From NCBI GenBank assembly GCA_036675565.1, contig JAKFER010000109.1, positions 1 through 19,659 on the forward strand: DNA of 19,659 nt, given 5' to 3'. The notes beneath the pieces were generated by a model that had not been told where the DNA came from, did no database searches, and was given only the letters and a program-made list of their open reading frames with translations. This DNA is from JACCYQ01 sp036675565. Its GTDB lineage: Bacteria; Bacteroidota; Bacteroidia; Chitinophagales; Chitinophagaceae. The translations under genes and the position numbers were made by a program. This document shows positions 7,560-16,530 of the stretch, in pieces (the first letter of the stretch is position 1; each line of letters opens with the position of its first letter).

Positions 7560-8024
7560 CTATTTTGTCCATTGTATTTTGACGGCAGATATTTTAGTTA
7601 ATTCCAGTCGAATGTCAGGCAATACTACAAATCCATTCTTAAGGTAAAAGTCTAACGGTGATACATATCGTTCCCCGTTTTCTTTTTTATCCATGTCATG
7701 GTCAATTACCCAGCCATTCAATTTTATTTCTTGCTCTTTAAGTTTGTCAAGAAGCATTGTTCCATAACCAAGCCGGTGTATTTTTTTATCAAGAATCATG
7801 GCAAACCATTTTTCATTATGCCGGATAAAAGAAAATGACCAACCTGAAATTTTATTTGCGTCGTCAGTCAGCAAAAAGTGCTTTTGGTCTGTCAGCTCAT
7901 TCAGATAGTTTTCAAAGCCTGATAGATCCTGGTACTTTAATTTCCCTGGATATTCCTGGTTCCAAAGTCTGAAAATATGCTCTTTTTGTTCTGTCGTTAA
8001 ATTTGTTGATTCAAAGATTCTCAT
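7560..8024 (-). CDS. GNAT-family N-acetyltransferase
   Basis: This 154-residue protein has the GNAT fold layout. The acetyl-CoA pyrophosphate-binding loop reads HRLGYGT (83-89), matching the family Q/R-x-x-G-x-G/A signature except for His in the first place. It is followed by the helix MLLDKLKEQE. A late motif-B-like FYLKNGF (126-132) is the typical C-terminal element. The N-terminal region LTTEQKEHIFRLWNQEYP matches the usual alpha-1/alpha-2 segment. It is cytoplasmic and acetylates an unknown amine. No substrate or toxin-antitoxin partner is suggested by neighbours: the genes on both sides lie more than 170 bp away. Confidence 0.85.
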   Translation of the reverse strand: MRIFESTNLTTEQKEHIFRLWNQEYPGKLKYQDLSGFENYLNELTDQKHFLLTDDANKISGWSFSFIRHNEKWFAMILDKKIHRLGYGTMLLDKLKEQEIKLNGWVIDHDMDKKENGERYVSPLDFYLKNGFVVLPDIRLELTKISAVKIQWTK

Positions 8025-8199
8025 TTGCAGGAAAATTTTCAGGTATCCTTTCTGTTTAGGTGTCAGCTTGAATACTACCAGCGTTCAGCCATTGGCGTTA
8101 TGAGGGTATATTTATTTTGTAGCTGCGACACCGATGCTACTAATGTTTTCGAATCGAAGCTGTAAAAAGAAATTGCATTTGAAAAACTTTTACCACCGG

Positions 8200-8898
8200 T
8201 CAATAACTTTGTTCTAAGAATTGAGTTAGCTTTTCAAGATCGTTCTTTTTAGTAAAATTTACTTTGTTTTCTTTCAAATAGTTTGCAAGGCTTTTTTGTT
8301 TTTTTGGAAAAAGCGACAGCAGGTTTTTTTTACTGGCAGGGACAAAAAGATTGTACTTATCTCCAAAGTAGTAATTTGTTACTTTTCTTAATATTACATC
8401 TTCGTTTAAAATCAAATCGTGAGATTTTCCGAATATATCAATTAGTGTACTAATAGAGGCGATGGCGAATGTAGTGGAAGGGGTGTTGTGCGCACCCATC
8501 TTTCGGACATCGGCCACTTCCCAATTCTGTTTCTCGGCTAGTTTTATAACGCTATTGCTGTTAACAAGTCTCACATATCCTTCGTTGTAGTAAAATGTGT
8601 CTTTTTCCAGGGTAATGAATTTAATAGTCTTTTCGTCTGTTAATGCAAGCGTATCTCTGTTGGGGTTAATAAACAGTATTTGGTCAAACAACCTGTTGTA
8701 ATTCATCAGCGCAGTTGCTTTTGCACCATCCCTGAAAAAAACATTTCCGCTTATGAACTTCGGGTAATAAAATATATCAGTTGTTTTAAGAACATCTTTG
8801 ATGCTGCTGCCGGTTTTAATGGTGACAAGTGTTGAATCCTGCGCCGATGCTTTGGAGTAATTTATCAATATAATTAACAACAATAGAAATTTTTTCAT
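8200..8898 (-). CDS. Secreted protein of unknown function
   Basis: This 232-residue protein begins with a clear Sec signal peptide ending AKASAQ-like (MKKFLLLL...SKASAQ, cleavage near 20). The mature part alternates short strands (VFFRDGAKATALMNYN, FYYNEGYVRLV) and ends in a Lys/Leu-rich helical segment. That final segment includes LANYLKENKVNFTKKNDLEKLTQFL. I do not recognise the family. The strand-rich first half with hydrophobic/charged alternation could be an outer-membrane-associated or periplasmic beta-domain. It appears monocistronic; intergenic space lies on both sides and the hybrid regulator beyond its 5' end is divergently oriented. Confidence 0.7.
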   Translation of the reverse strand: MKKFLLLLIILINYSKASAQDSTLVTIKTGSSIKDVLKTTDIFYYPKFISGNVFFRDGAKATALMNYNRLFDQILFINPNRDTLALTDEKTIKFITLEKDTFYYNEGYVRLVNSNSVIKLAEKQNWEVADVRKMGAHNTPSTTFAIASISTLIDIFGKSHDLILNEDVILRKVTNYYFGDKYNLFVPASKKNLLSLFPKKQKSLANYLKENKVNFTKKNDLEKLTQFLEQSY

Positions 8899-9364
8899 GA
8901 TGATTGTTACTAGTAGATTATAATAATTTAATCAATAACCCTGTAGCGTTGGGCTTAAAATTTTATGTAAAGCAATTTAGTGCAGCTTACATATAGCACT
9001 CTTAAAGATAAATAAAAGAATTACATCCTGACACCTGCAACCCGGCTCCAATAGTGGTAAGGGCCAGTCATTAACAATATAACGCTGATAGAAAATTTAA
9101 AAGCAAAACCAGCCTGCCTGCCGACTGGTTAATAACGTTTATCCCAAACCGAAAATGAATTACATGAAAGGAAAAGCCACGAATAACATCAGGAGCCTGG
9201 CTGGGGCAATAATAAAATTTCCGGGTAAACCATAATGATTCAATCTTCCCACTTTAAAATATTACATTATATACATGTTTTTTGGTTTAAATTTATCAAC
9301 ACCCCTTTCCCGGGTCATTATAAATAATAATGGCTTTCCTGTATGGGTGTAAACAACTATTACA
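8899..9364. other. Divergent intergenic region, no gene supported
   Basis: This 466-base gap separates the divergent 8898 (minus) and 9365 (plus) starts, so it must hold two promoters. I found no match to the TTTG / TAnnTTTG pair at proper spacing for either. A 26-codon frame beginning at 9155 is too short and unsupported. Only weak short inverted repeats were seen (AACCAG/CTGGTT near 9106-9130). Confidence 0.5.
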
Positions 9365-12300
9365 TTGAACCAAAAAGCCGGTTATCCCTTTAGGATTATA
9401 CTTCGTTTAAGATTATTCCAGACTGTATTGTTCATCATTATGGCCCAGGCGGTCTGTGCACAACAACGGTTGTTTACCAACCAACAACATTTTAGTGTGG
9501 AGGATGGCTTGCCGCAAAGTTTTATCAGTGGTATCGTTCAGGATGATGATGGCTTTATATGGTTAGCCACATTGGATGGTTTTTGCCGTTATGATGGCCG
9601 TGGATTTAAGACCATTCCTTACAATCCCAAAGACAGCAACCAGCTTGCTGCCAATGTCATCAATAATATTGGAAGACTTCAAAATAATACTGTCACCGTA
9701 TTTTATAGTCAAACGCAGGCTGATGATTTTAACCTGCGAACCTTTAAAGCAAACCGTAATAAAAGCCGCGATCGGTTATACAATATTCCCAATGCTAGCT
9801 GGTTCTCCTACTTTGTAGGTTTCAATACATCTAACTCGTTCTTCATGATGGGCGATCAAAAGGGCGTAGGTTGGATCAACAGTAAAACGGGTAAAATTCA
9901 TTATGCAAACAAAGCAAATGGGCTGCTACAACAAGACACCATCAACGCAATTGCTGAATCAAGTGAAGGAAAGCTGTACCTCGTCAGCGAAAATGGGATA
10001 CAGGTAAGTGATGCCAGCCGCACCAAATTTGAATGGATAGGCTTTTTCACCAATGTAAAAAACGAAACACCTAGGGTATTATTTAATGAAAGATTCTTTG
10101 TTGTTTGTTTGCCGGGAAATCGTTTGGCGATGGCTGATAAGGATCGGATTATCCTGCTTGATATAAATAAAAAATCCAGTAAGGTAATTATGCCGCCTGC
10201 ATCTACATTTGTCGGAGTAGATCCAACGAATAGCAACTTGCAGGTAGATTCCAAAGGCCGTGCTTATTTTCACAATGCGGGGCGAATCTTCAGGCTTACA
10301 GAAACCGGTGAATTAAAACTGTTGTGGGAAAATACAGGCAACATCAACTTACGTATCAGTGCCTTTTTTATTGATCGTTCAGATGTTTTGTGGCTAAGTG
10401 TAAATGCACAAGGTTTACTAAAGATCGACCTGCAGGCATCGCCATTCGAATCGTATGAGTACCGGGGCGGTTTTGTAACAGACATCTTAAAGCTGGCTGG
10501 TCTAAAATCGGGGATTTCAAAGCCCCAGACATATACAGAGGCATCATTTTCCTTCAGGCATACCAGGGACAGTAAGGGAAATTTGTTTTTCAATTCTACA
10601 TGGATAGGTGAAGAAAAAATATACCAGTTGCACGAGAAGGTTCTTAGTTCCTTTTCCCATTTTCCCAAAAGCACGCTTTATACAGCAATAGTGGCGATGC
10701 CGGATGATGTCATCTGGGCCTTCGATCAGGCCTCATTGGCCTGGTATTCCTGGAAAACCCCTGCATCGGTGCCGGAAAAATTCTTGCTGGATAAAGAAAG
10801 TATGAAAACGATAGAGGTAGCAGATGCCAGATTCATCGGGGGTTATATATGGGTAGCTACCAGTAACCATGGGTTGCTCCAATACCAGGGTACGAAAAGG
10901 ATCAACAAATTTGCCGGCCCATTACCTAATGGCAATATGCCGGAAACACTAACAGAGATTTGTCCCGACCCGGCTGATAAGAATAAATTTTGGATTGGAT
11001 CCCGTGGAGGTGGTTTGATATTGTGGGATGCACAAAAAGGATTGCAGCGCATTTATACCGTGGAGGATGGATTGCCCAACAACACGATTTACTGCATATT
11101 AACCGACAAAGCCGGAAAACTATGGTGCAGTACCAACAAAGGCATTTTCAAATTTGATGCTGCAACAGGACAGGTAACTGCATTTGAAAAAACTGATGGC
11201 CTGCCCGGTAATGAATTTAACCGGGCACATAAATTTACTTTTCCCGATGGTCGATTGGCTTTTGGTGGCCTGGAGGGGTATACAATTTTCAATCCCGCAG
11301 ATTTTGATAGCCTGGATAAAACAGGGAAAGTGCCGCTTTTTCTTACCGGCCTGCAGATAAACAACCAGTCCCAGGATTTCAGTAAAGCCAACAGTATGAT
11401 TAAAGAGCCGTTAAGTTCTTTATCGTTTGTTGATTTACCTTATAATAAAAACAACCTGCGTTTTGAATTTGCTGCCCTCTTATTTAACCAACCGCAAAAA
11501 ATAAAATACCGCTATCAATTAAAAGGTGCCGATGAAGATTGGATAGAAAATGGCACCTCAAATATTGCTTCCTATGCAGCGCTGAGACCGGGCAGTTATA
11601 CGTTTCGTATGAACGCTACGGATAACAATGGTTTTTGGAGTGATACCATCAAAGAGATTCGGATCGTAATTCACCCGCCGTTTTGGGCTACCTGGTGGGC
11701 ACGCCTTATTTATGCAATCTTAGCAATTGGCCTGGTAAGATGGTATTTTATTTTCCGGGAAAGACAATTGAAAACAAAACAAAATCTCGCCTTCGAAAAA
11801 AGAGAAGCACTTCGTTTAAGAGAAGTGGATGAATTAAAAGATCGTTTTTTCAGCAACATCACCCATGAGTTTCGCACACCATTAACGCTCATCATTACAC
11901 CATTGGAAAAACTGGAGCAGGATCCTTCACTTTCCCCTGCAGCTGTCAGCACCGTAAAAACAGCACAAAGAAATTCAAAGCAGCTATTACGATTGATTAA
12001 TGAGTTTTTGGATTTTTCCAAACTAAACGATGGGCAACTCAAACTAAAATTATCCAGGGGCGAACTGGATTTGTTTACCGCCGATTGCGTACAAACATTT
12101 GAAGCTGCCGCCAAAGAAAAGAATATCAATCTCAATTTTTCTACACAAGGCATTGCTGGATATTATTTATTTGATGAAGACAAATGGGGTAAAATAATTT
12201 CTAACCTGCTGAGTAATGCATTAAAATTTACCCCTGTTAACGGGGCTGTTTCCGTTTCCCTTTATTCTTCTAATGATTGCATAAAACTGGAAGTAAGGGA

Positions 12301-13339
12301 TAACGGACCGGGTATACCAGCTGATCAGCAACAAAAAATATTCGACCGTTTTTACCAGGTAGATGATTCCGCCATACGTACTTCCGGGGGCACGGGCATT
12401 GGGCTGTCGCTGGTGAAAGAATTGACGGAACTGATGCAGGGAACCATCGGACTGGATAGTATACCAGGCGGTGAAACTTGCTTCCTGGTCTCCGTTCCAA
12501 TGAAGAAAGTAATAGGCAAAGAAACGATGCCGGTGACTGAAACGGTGCATATAAACAATCAGGCTGTTAGCAAGGTTGAGCCCGATGCACCGTTAGTGCT
12601 GGTGGTGGAAGACAATGATGAACTGCGTTCATTTTTGGCAGAGACCATGCGCAACCAATACCGTGTTATAGAAGCAGCTGATGGATTAAAAGCCTGGGAA
12701 ATTATATTACAAGAGCTTCCGGATATTGTGATCAGCGATGTAATGATGCCGGGGCAGGATGGTTTTGATCTCTGCCGCGTTTGTAAAGCAGATAATCGAA
12801 CGGCCCATATTGGGTTTATGTTACTTTCTTCAAAAGCGGCACATGATGCCCGGCTCAAAGGCCTGGGCACGGGGGCGGATGACTATATTACCAAACCCTT
12901 TAACCTGCAGGAGCTGGAATTGCGTACGGCCAACCTCGTGCAGATGCAGCAAAAGCTCAGGAATTATTTAAAGGCTCAGTTGGTGGATGCGACATCCCAG
13001 GATCCATTACCAACTATTACTGATCCCTTCCTGGTACAACTTTACCAGGAGATGGATGCTAAACTGGACGATCCGGAATTGGGGGTTGATTACCTCAGCA
13101 GAACGATGGCTATGAGCCGGAGCACCTTAAACCGAAAATTAAAATCACTCCTTGATATTTCTGCCAACGACCTGATAAGGCAATATCGTTTGCAAAAAGC
13201 TGCCGGACTCATTTCTTCAGGTTTAGATATTTCCTCGGTAGCCTACCAGGTAGGCTTTAGCAGCCCATCTTATTTCAGTCAATGTTTTAAAGAAAAGTAC
13301 GGGATTACGCCAACTGAGCATATTTCAAGACAGCGTTGA
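9365..13339 (+). CDS. Hybrid two-component system regulator (sensor, kinase, receiver and AraC domains in one protein)
   Basis: This 1324-residue protein is one-piece signalling. A signal peptide (1 to about 33) precedes a periplasmic sensor of two-component propeller repeats (about 43-680). Repeat landmarks are FSVEDGLPQSFISGI (43 onward) and YTVEDGLPNNTIYCIL (near 564). A Y_Y_Y domain (about 692-772) and a transmembrane helix (about 778-798) follow. Inside are HisKA with SNITHEFRTPLTL (His834), and HATPase with NLLSNALKF, DNGPGIP and GGTGIGLSL. The receiver (about 1077-1192) has Glu1082, Asp1083, phospho-acceptor Asp1125 and Lys1177. A C-terminal AraC helix-turn-helix domain starts near 1219. 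The start is TTG at 9365: an in-frame stop at 9350-9352 excludes an upstream ATG, and the next ATG (9440) would cut the signal peptide. No SusC/SusD or glycosidase genes lie nearby. Confidence 0.93.
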   Translation: MNQKAGYPFRIILRLRLFQTVLFIIMAQAVCAQQRLFTNQQHFSVEDGLPQSFISGIVQDDDGFIWLATLDGFCRYDGRGFKTIPYNPKDSNQLAANVINNIGRLQNNTVTVFYSQTQADDFNLRTFKANRNKSRDRLYNIPNASWFSYFVGFNTSNSFFMMGDQKGVGWINSKTGKIHYANKANGLLQQDTINAIAESSEGKLYLVSENGIQVSDASRTKFEWIGFFTNVKNETPRVLFNERFFVVCLPGNRLAMADKDRIILLDINKKSSKVIMPPASTFVGVDPTNSNLQVDSKGRAYFHNAGRIFRLTETGELKLLWENTGNINLRISAFFIDRSDVLWLSVNAQGLLKIDLQASPFESYEYRGGFVTDILKLAGLKSGISKPQTYTEASFSFRHTRDSKGNLFFNSTWIGEEKIYQLHEKVLSSFSHFPKSTLYTAIVAMPDDVIWAFDQASLAWYSWKTPASVPEKFLLDKESMKTIEVADARFIGGYIWVATSNHGLLQYQGTKRINKFAGPLPNGNMPETLTEICPDPADKNKFWIGSRGGGLILWDAQKGLQRIYTVEDGLPNNTIYCILTDKAGKLWCSTNKGIFKFDAATGQVTAFEKTDGLPGNEFNRAHKFTFPDGRLAFGGLEGYTIFNPADFDSLDKTGKVPLFLTGLQINNQSQDFSKANSMIKEPLSSLSFVDLPYNKNNLRFEFAALLFNQPQKIKYRYQLKGADEDWIENGTSNIASYAALRPGSYTFRMNATDNNGFWSDTIKEIRIVIHPPFWATWWARLIYAILAIGLVRWYFIFRERQLKTKQNLAFEKREALRLREVDELKDRFFSNITHEFRTPLTLIITPLEKLEQDPSLSPAAVSTVKTAQRNSKQLLRLINEFLDFSKLNDGQLKLKLSRGELDLFTADCVQTFEAAAKEKNINLNFSTQGIAGYYLFDEDKWGKIISNLLSNALKFTPVNGAVSVSLYSSNDCIKLEVRDNGPGIPADQQQKIFDRFYQVDDSAIRTSGGTGIGLSLVKELTELMQGTIGLDSIPGGETCFLVSVPMKKVIGKETMPVTETVHINNQAVSKVEPDAPLVLVVEDNDELRSFLAETMRNQYRVIEAADGLKAWEIILQELPDIVISDVMMPGQDGFDLCRVCKADNRTAHIGFMLLSSKAAHDARLKGLGTGADDYITKPFNLQELELRTANLVQMQQKLRNYLKAQLVDATSQDPLPTITDPFLVQLYQEMDAKLDDPELGVDYLSRTMAMSRSTLNRKLKSLLDISANDLIRQYRLQKAAGLISSGLDISSVAYQVGFSSPSYFSQCFKEKYGITPTEHISRQR

Positions 13340-13448
13340 CCCAAAACTGATAGCTTTTGAATCAATCCTTACAGCCGCCTGGCAGTTGTGGGATGTATTT
13401 TTATGTCCACTACAAACCTTCCATTCTTTAACCAACGAAACTCATATT

Positions 13449-13982
13449 ATGAAACATTCAGCCAAAATTATTATTGCCACTATCCTGTTCACTGTAACAT
13501 TATCCACCAATATTTTCGCACAGCAGTCTTATACGAAGGCATCAGCAGAACCCACTTACGCAAAAAATACAAAAGTTGTTGAAGCGGAAAATAACACTAA
13601 AACTGCGCTTGCACCTAACCCCGAAACGGAAGCCATGTTTGCAGTTTTATTTCCAAATGCTTCCAAGCAGCAATGGAGCGCCGGTGCAGACAATTACTGG
13701 GTTTCATTTATAAATAATGGGCGAAAAGCCAATGCCAGTCTTACCCCAAAAGGAAAGATGAACTATGTAATTACTGTTTGTGCTATGGATCATCTGCCTG
13801 CAGCGTTTAGCAAAACAATAAAAAAAGAATATGCTGGATACAGCCTGTTCAATGCCGCTGAAATAAAAGCGTATGGAGTTGTAGTTTACCAGGCGATCCT
13901 GGAAAACAACGACGGTTTTATTACCCTTAATTACAGTATTGAAGGTGTTGAAGAAATACAGCAGGTAAAGAAAAAGCCATAA
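13449..13982 (+). CDS. Small secreted PepSY-like protein
   Basis: The frame is open from 13386. The ATG at 13449 is preferred because it gives a clean Sec signal (MKHSAKIIIATILFTVTLSTNIFAQ), for a 177-residue product. A low-complexity mature N-terminus leads to a domain beginning EAMFAVLFPNASKQQWSAG. Its pattern is aromatic-rich strands, then LTPKGKMNYVITVC, LPAAFSKTIKKEYAGYSLFNAAEI, YGVVVYQAILENN and a final beta-strand. This fits the PepSY-like (DUF2874-type) pattern of small periplasmic Bacteroidota proteins. The assignment rests on pattern only. It lies 109 bases downstream of the hybrid regulator on the same strand, so it could be read through or controlled by it, but no promoter or terminator between them is clear. 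Confidence 0.75.
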   Translation: MKHSAKIIIATILFTVTLSTNIFAQQSYTKASAEPTYAKNTKVVEAENNTKTALAPNPETEAMFAVLFPNASKQQWSAGADNYWVSFINNGRKANASLTPKGKMNYVITVCAMDHLPAAFSKTIKKEYAGYSLFNAAEIKAYGVVVYQAILENNDGFITLNYSIEGVEEIQQVKKKP

Positions 13983-14068
13983 CGCTCAAAGCAAAATAGC
14001 AGAGGAAGTGATTGATTTGCTTAAGCTCAATAGCTATTCCGTAATCTCGCGGTGTAAGTGTGGTCATC

Positions 14069-15802
14069 CTATTGAATAAATAACACCTTTTTGATTTTAT
14101 TATTTTCGATATGATAAATAGCCACCGCTTCAACAATCTTGTCTCCAAATTGAACACGCTCTTTGTCTATTACAATATTACCCTGGATAATCCGGTCAAC
14201 CAATTCACAATGTAAATTGGGTACACTTTTAAACATCTGCGAATAGTTTTGTCGCATGGTTTCTTTTCCTTTGAATTGTAATGTGTTGGGATATTGATAA
14301 ACTTCCACATCCTCTGCATAAGGTTCTAAAAAGGCATCGATGTTTCTTAAGTTATAAGCATTTAATTGGCGTTGTGCTAAATCTTCCGGGCTGTCTTTCA
14401 GTATTTCACCCGGATTGAAAACGATGCCGTTGTTTATGACCCGGTTAATCCTGGTAAGATTTTCAATATCTTCAATGGGGTTTGCATCTAACAGTACAAG
14501 GTTGGCTTTTTTGTTTATTGTAACACTTCCAAATTCATTTTCTTTACCTAATACTTTTGCACCATTAATAGTGGAAGCCGTTAAGATTTGCCAATTGCTC
14601 ATTCCGGTTTCCTTCATTGCCTGCAATTCCGATAAATAAGAAGAAGCGTGCAGGGTGCCGATATTTCCGGCATCAGTTCCGGTTGCTAATAGTACACCCG
14701 CATCAGATAATATTTTAGTGTTTGCTTTGGCAATGGAATCAGATTTTTTTGATCTTGATGTTTGAACCTCTGTGTAATTTTTGTATTTGCTCACAAGCGA
14801 TGTGTCAGGTAAATGTTTTAAATCCAGCAAGGATCCCAATTGGTAAGGGTCCGCTTTGGCCAGTTCGTAATTGCTAAAATTTAAATGCTGACCAAAAGTT
14901 TTGTTGTAACCACTTGTAACAACCAGGGTGGGAATAAGAATGGTTTTATTTTTTTTCATTAATTGTACAAAATCATCTTTTAAGATTTCGTCATCTATGA
15001 AATGCACCAAAAAATCGGCACCGTTTTCCACCGCCAATTGTGCAGTGATGCGCTCTGTAGCGTGAACGGCTACTTTCAGATTATTTTTATGGGCTTCGTC
15101 AATAATGGCTTTGATAATGGGTAAATTTTTTCTTGCACTGGCTTCAATGTCCAAACCATCTGCGCCAGCTATATACCAGATCTTAATAAAATCGGGTTTA
15201 AAAGGCAGCTGTTTTTGTACACCCTGGATTCCGTCTTCCGCAGTTTGTGTTAAGATAAAAGGTTTATCATCTCCTAAATCTTCATAGACTTTTGGCAGGT
15301 AAGTAGTGAGTAAAGGACCTGTAATGAAAACCGAAGGCAGGGAATCATTATTTGAAAAATCATTGCGCTGTTTTAAAAAATGGAGATTGGCTCCTACATC
15401 GATCACGTTGGTAATGCCATTACTTAAATATCTCAAAAGTTTTTGTTCCATATCATCTTTTGCCAGTTGAATTTCATTATGATATGGTTTATACTTACGT
15501 AAATCAATTACATCAGGGCGTGTGTATAATCCGCCATTTTGAAAAAAGTGAATATGGGCATCGGTTAATCCTGGGACCAGGTATTTCCCGGTTCCATCGA
15601 TGACAATCGCATTTCCTGGTATTTTTATTTTTTTGCTGGGTTGAATGTTGCTTATTATATCACCCGTGATAACAACCGTTTGATCCGGAATCAATTTGTG
15701 ATTCACTACATCGGTTATGGTAACATTGGTAATATAGGTCTGGGCAAAAAGTGAAAAGGACGAAATCAGAAACAGTACTGTGAAAAGGAAATTATTTCTC
15801 AT
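14069..15802 (-). CDS. Exported amidohydrolase with C-terminal NTF2-like domain
   Basis: This 577-residue protein has a Sec signal (cleavage near FAQ, 21). It then has an imidazolonepropionase-like amidohydrolase domain (about 22-465). Metal-site residues visible are His83 and His85 in PGLTDAHIHF, a candidate bridging lysine Lys207 (DFIKIW), His247 (VAVHAT), His267 and Asp377 (ATGTDAGN). All key ligands appear present, so activity is likely. The C-terminal 105 residues (473-577), LAQRQLNAYNLRNIDAFLEPYAEDVEVY onward, look like a SnoaL/NTF2-like domain, an uncommon addition. The protein would act in the periplasm on an unknown amide, lactam or similar substrate. It converges with the PepSY-like gene across 86 bases and appears monocistronic. 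Confidence 0.88.
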   Translation of the reverse strand: MRNNFLFTVLFLISSFSLFAQTYITNVTITDVVNHKLIPDQTVVITGDIISNIQPSKKIKIPGNAIVIDGTGKYLVPGLTDAHIHFFQNGGLYTRPDVIDLRKYKPYHNEIQLAKDDMEQKLLRYLSNGITNVIDVGANLHFLKQRNDFSNNDSLPSVFITGPLLTTYLPKVYEDLGDDKPFILTQTAEDGIQGVQKQLPFKPDFIKIWYIAGADGLDIEASARKNLPIIKAIIDEAHKNNLKVAVHATERITAQLAVENGADFLVHFIDDEILKDDFVQLMKKNKTILIPTLVVTSGYNKTFGQHLNFSNYELAKADPYQLGSLLDLKHLPDTSLVSKYKNYTEVQTSRSKKSDSIAKANTKILSDAGVLLATGTDAGNIGTLHASSYLSELQAMKETGMSNWQILTASTINGAKVLGKENEFGSVTINKKANLVLLDANPIEDIENLTRINRVINNGIVFNPGEILKDSPEDLAQRQLNAYNLRNIDAFLEPYAEDVEVYQYPNTLQFKGKETMRQNYSQMFKSVPNLHCELVDRIIQGNIVIDKERVQFGDKIVEAVAIYHIENNKIKKVLFIQ

Positions 15803-15998
15803 AATAACATTTTAAGTTTTATAGATTCTGATGCCTGTTAGTTGGTTGTTATTGCGTTGCAAATGCCTATGGACTATATATTATTGAAGTTATGGACTAA
15901 AGCTAAAAAAAGGAACGACAATTATAAACTGCCTGTGTTGAATTCATTTATTAGCTAATAGTATAGATAAAGAATTAATTTCCTTTCTAAAAACAATT

Positions 15999-16472
15999 AT
16001 GAATTTTAAAATTTACGCAGCTTGCTTATTGTTTACCCTCATGTTGTTTTCCTGTAAATCCGGTGAGGAAGATGTGACGTTAGAAGGTATCGAAATAAAT
16101 GATGCAGATACTACCCGGGAAATGACAAATGAAATCTCAGCAAATAAAAGGGAAAGTATTATACAAAACTTACAGGGCAAATGGAAGGAAACCGAATACC
16201 CGTTTCGCGATGCACATTTCGAAAATTCTACGGTGAAATTTATAGAAGAAGGAGTAGCGGAGGAACCAGTGTTCCAGGAATATGCCATTTCAAAGGAATG
16301 TCCTTTGGAAGTCAACAACATAAAAAACGTCAGTGTCGATGACATTTTTTTGGTAATCACCGAAACCGGGATTTGTGAAATATTAAAAGTTTCAAATGAT
16401 ACATTAATACTAAGTGGCTTCAACGTTTCTTCCAACAGCGATTATCAAATCGTTTATAAAAAAGTGGAATAA
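15999..16472 (+). CDS. Small lipoprotein of unknown function
   Basis: This 157-residue lipoprotein has a signal peptide (MNFKIYAACLLFTLMLFSC) with lipobox LFSC and Cys19. An acidic stretch follows, then a domain from about 55 starting LQGKWKETEYPF. Successive strands include STVKFIEE, IFLVITE, CEILKVSNDTLILSG and YQIVYKKVE. The order, a GKW start followed by a run of strands, is reminiscent of lipocalin-like Bacteroidota lipoproteins. That is only a resemblance. It is a lone plus-strand gene converging on the PIG-L gene; 58 bases separate the two, partly filled by a repeat fragment. Confidence 0.75.
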   Translation: MNFKIYAACLLFTLMLFSCKSGEEDVTLEGIEINDADTTREMTNEISANKRESIIQNLQGKWKETEYPFRDAHFENSTVKFIEEGVAEEPVFQEYAISKECPLEVNNIKNVSVDDIFLVITETGICEILKVSNDTLILSGFNVSSNSDYQIVYKKVE

Positions 16473-16480
16473 GAATCAGG

Positions 16481-16528
16481 TCTTTGCAGGAGAGTCGCGG
16501 GGGTAGATTAAGTAATAATTTCAATAAA
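16481..16528. repeat. Dispersed intergenic repeat, partial copy
   Basis: This fragment sits between convergent genes. It aligns with the second half of R1: the word GGAGAGTCGCGG (16489-16500), then GGGGTAGAT and an AATAAAAG-type end. It lacks the first half seen at 6533-6640. Confidence 0.5.
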
Positions 16529-16530
16529 AG

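Noticed and set aside
8076..8160. Short hairpins between the GNAT and secreted-protein genes (GTAGC/GCTAC)
   Set aside because: Stems of only about 5 bp with a 12-base loop and no T-tract; chance level.
9155..9235. A 26-codon plus-strand frame in the divergent intergenic region, starting ATG AAT TAC ATG
   Set aside because: Too short, no recognisable signal or motif, and it lies in a region that must hold two promoters.
13386..13448. Upstream extension of the PepSY-like gene by 21 codons
   Set aside because: The extension is not signal-like and precedes a clean Sec signal that begins at 13449.
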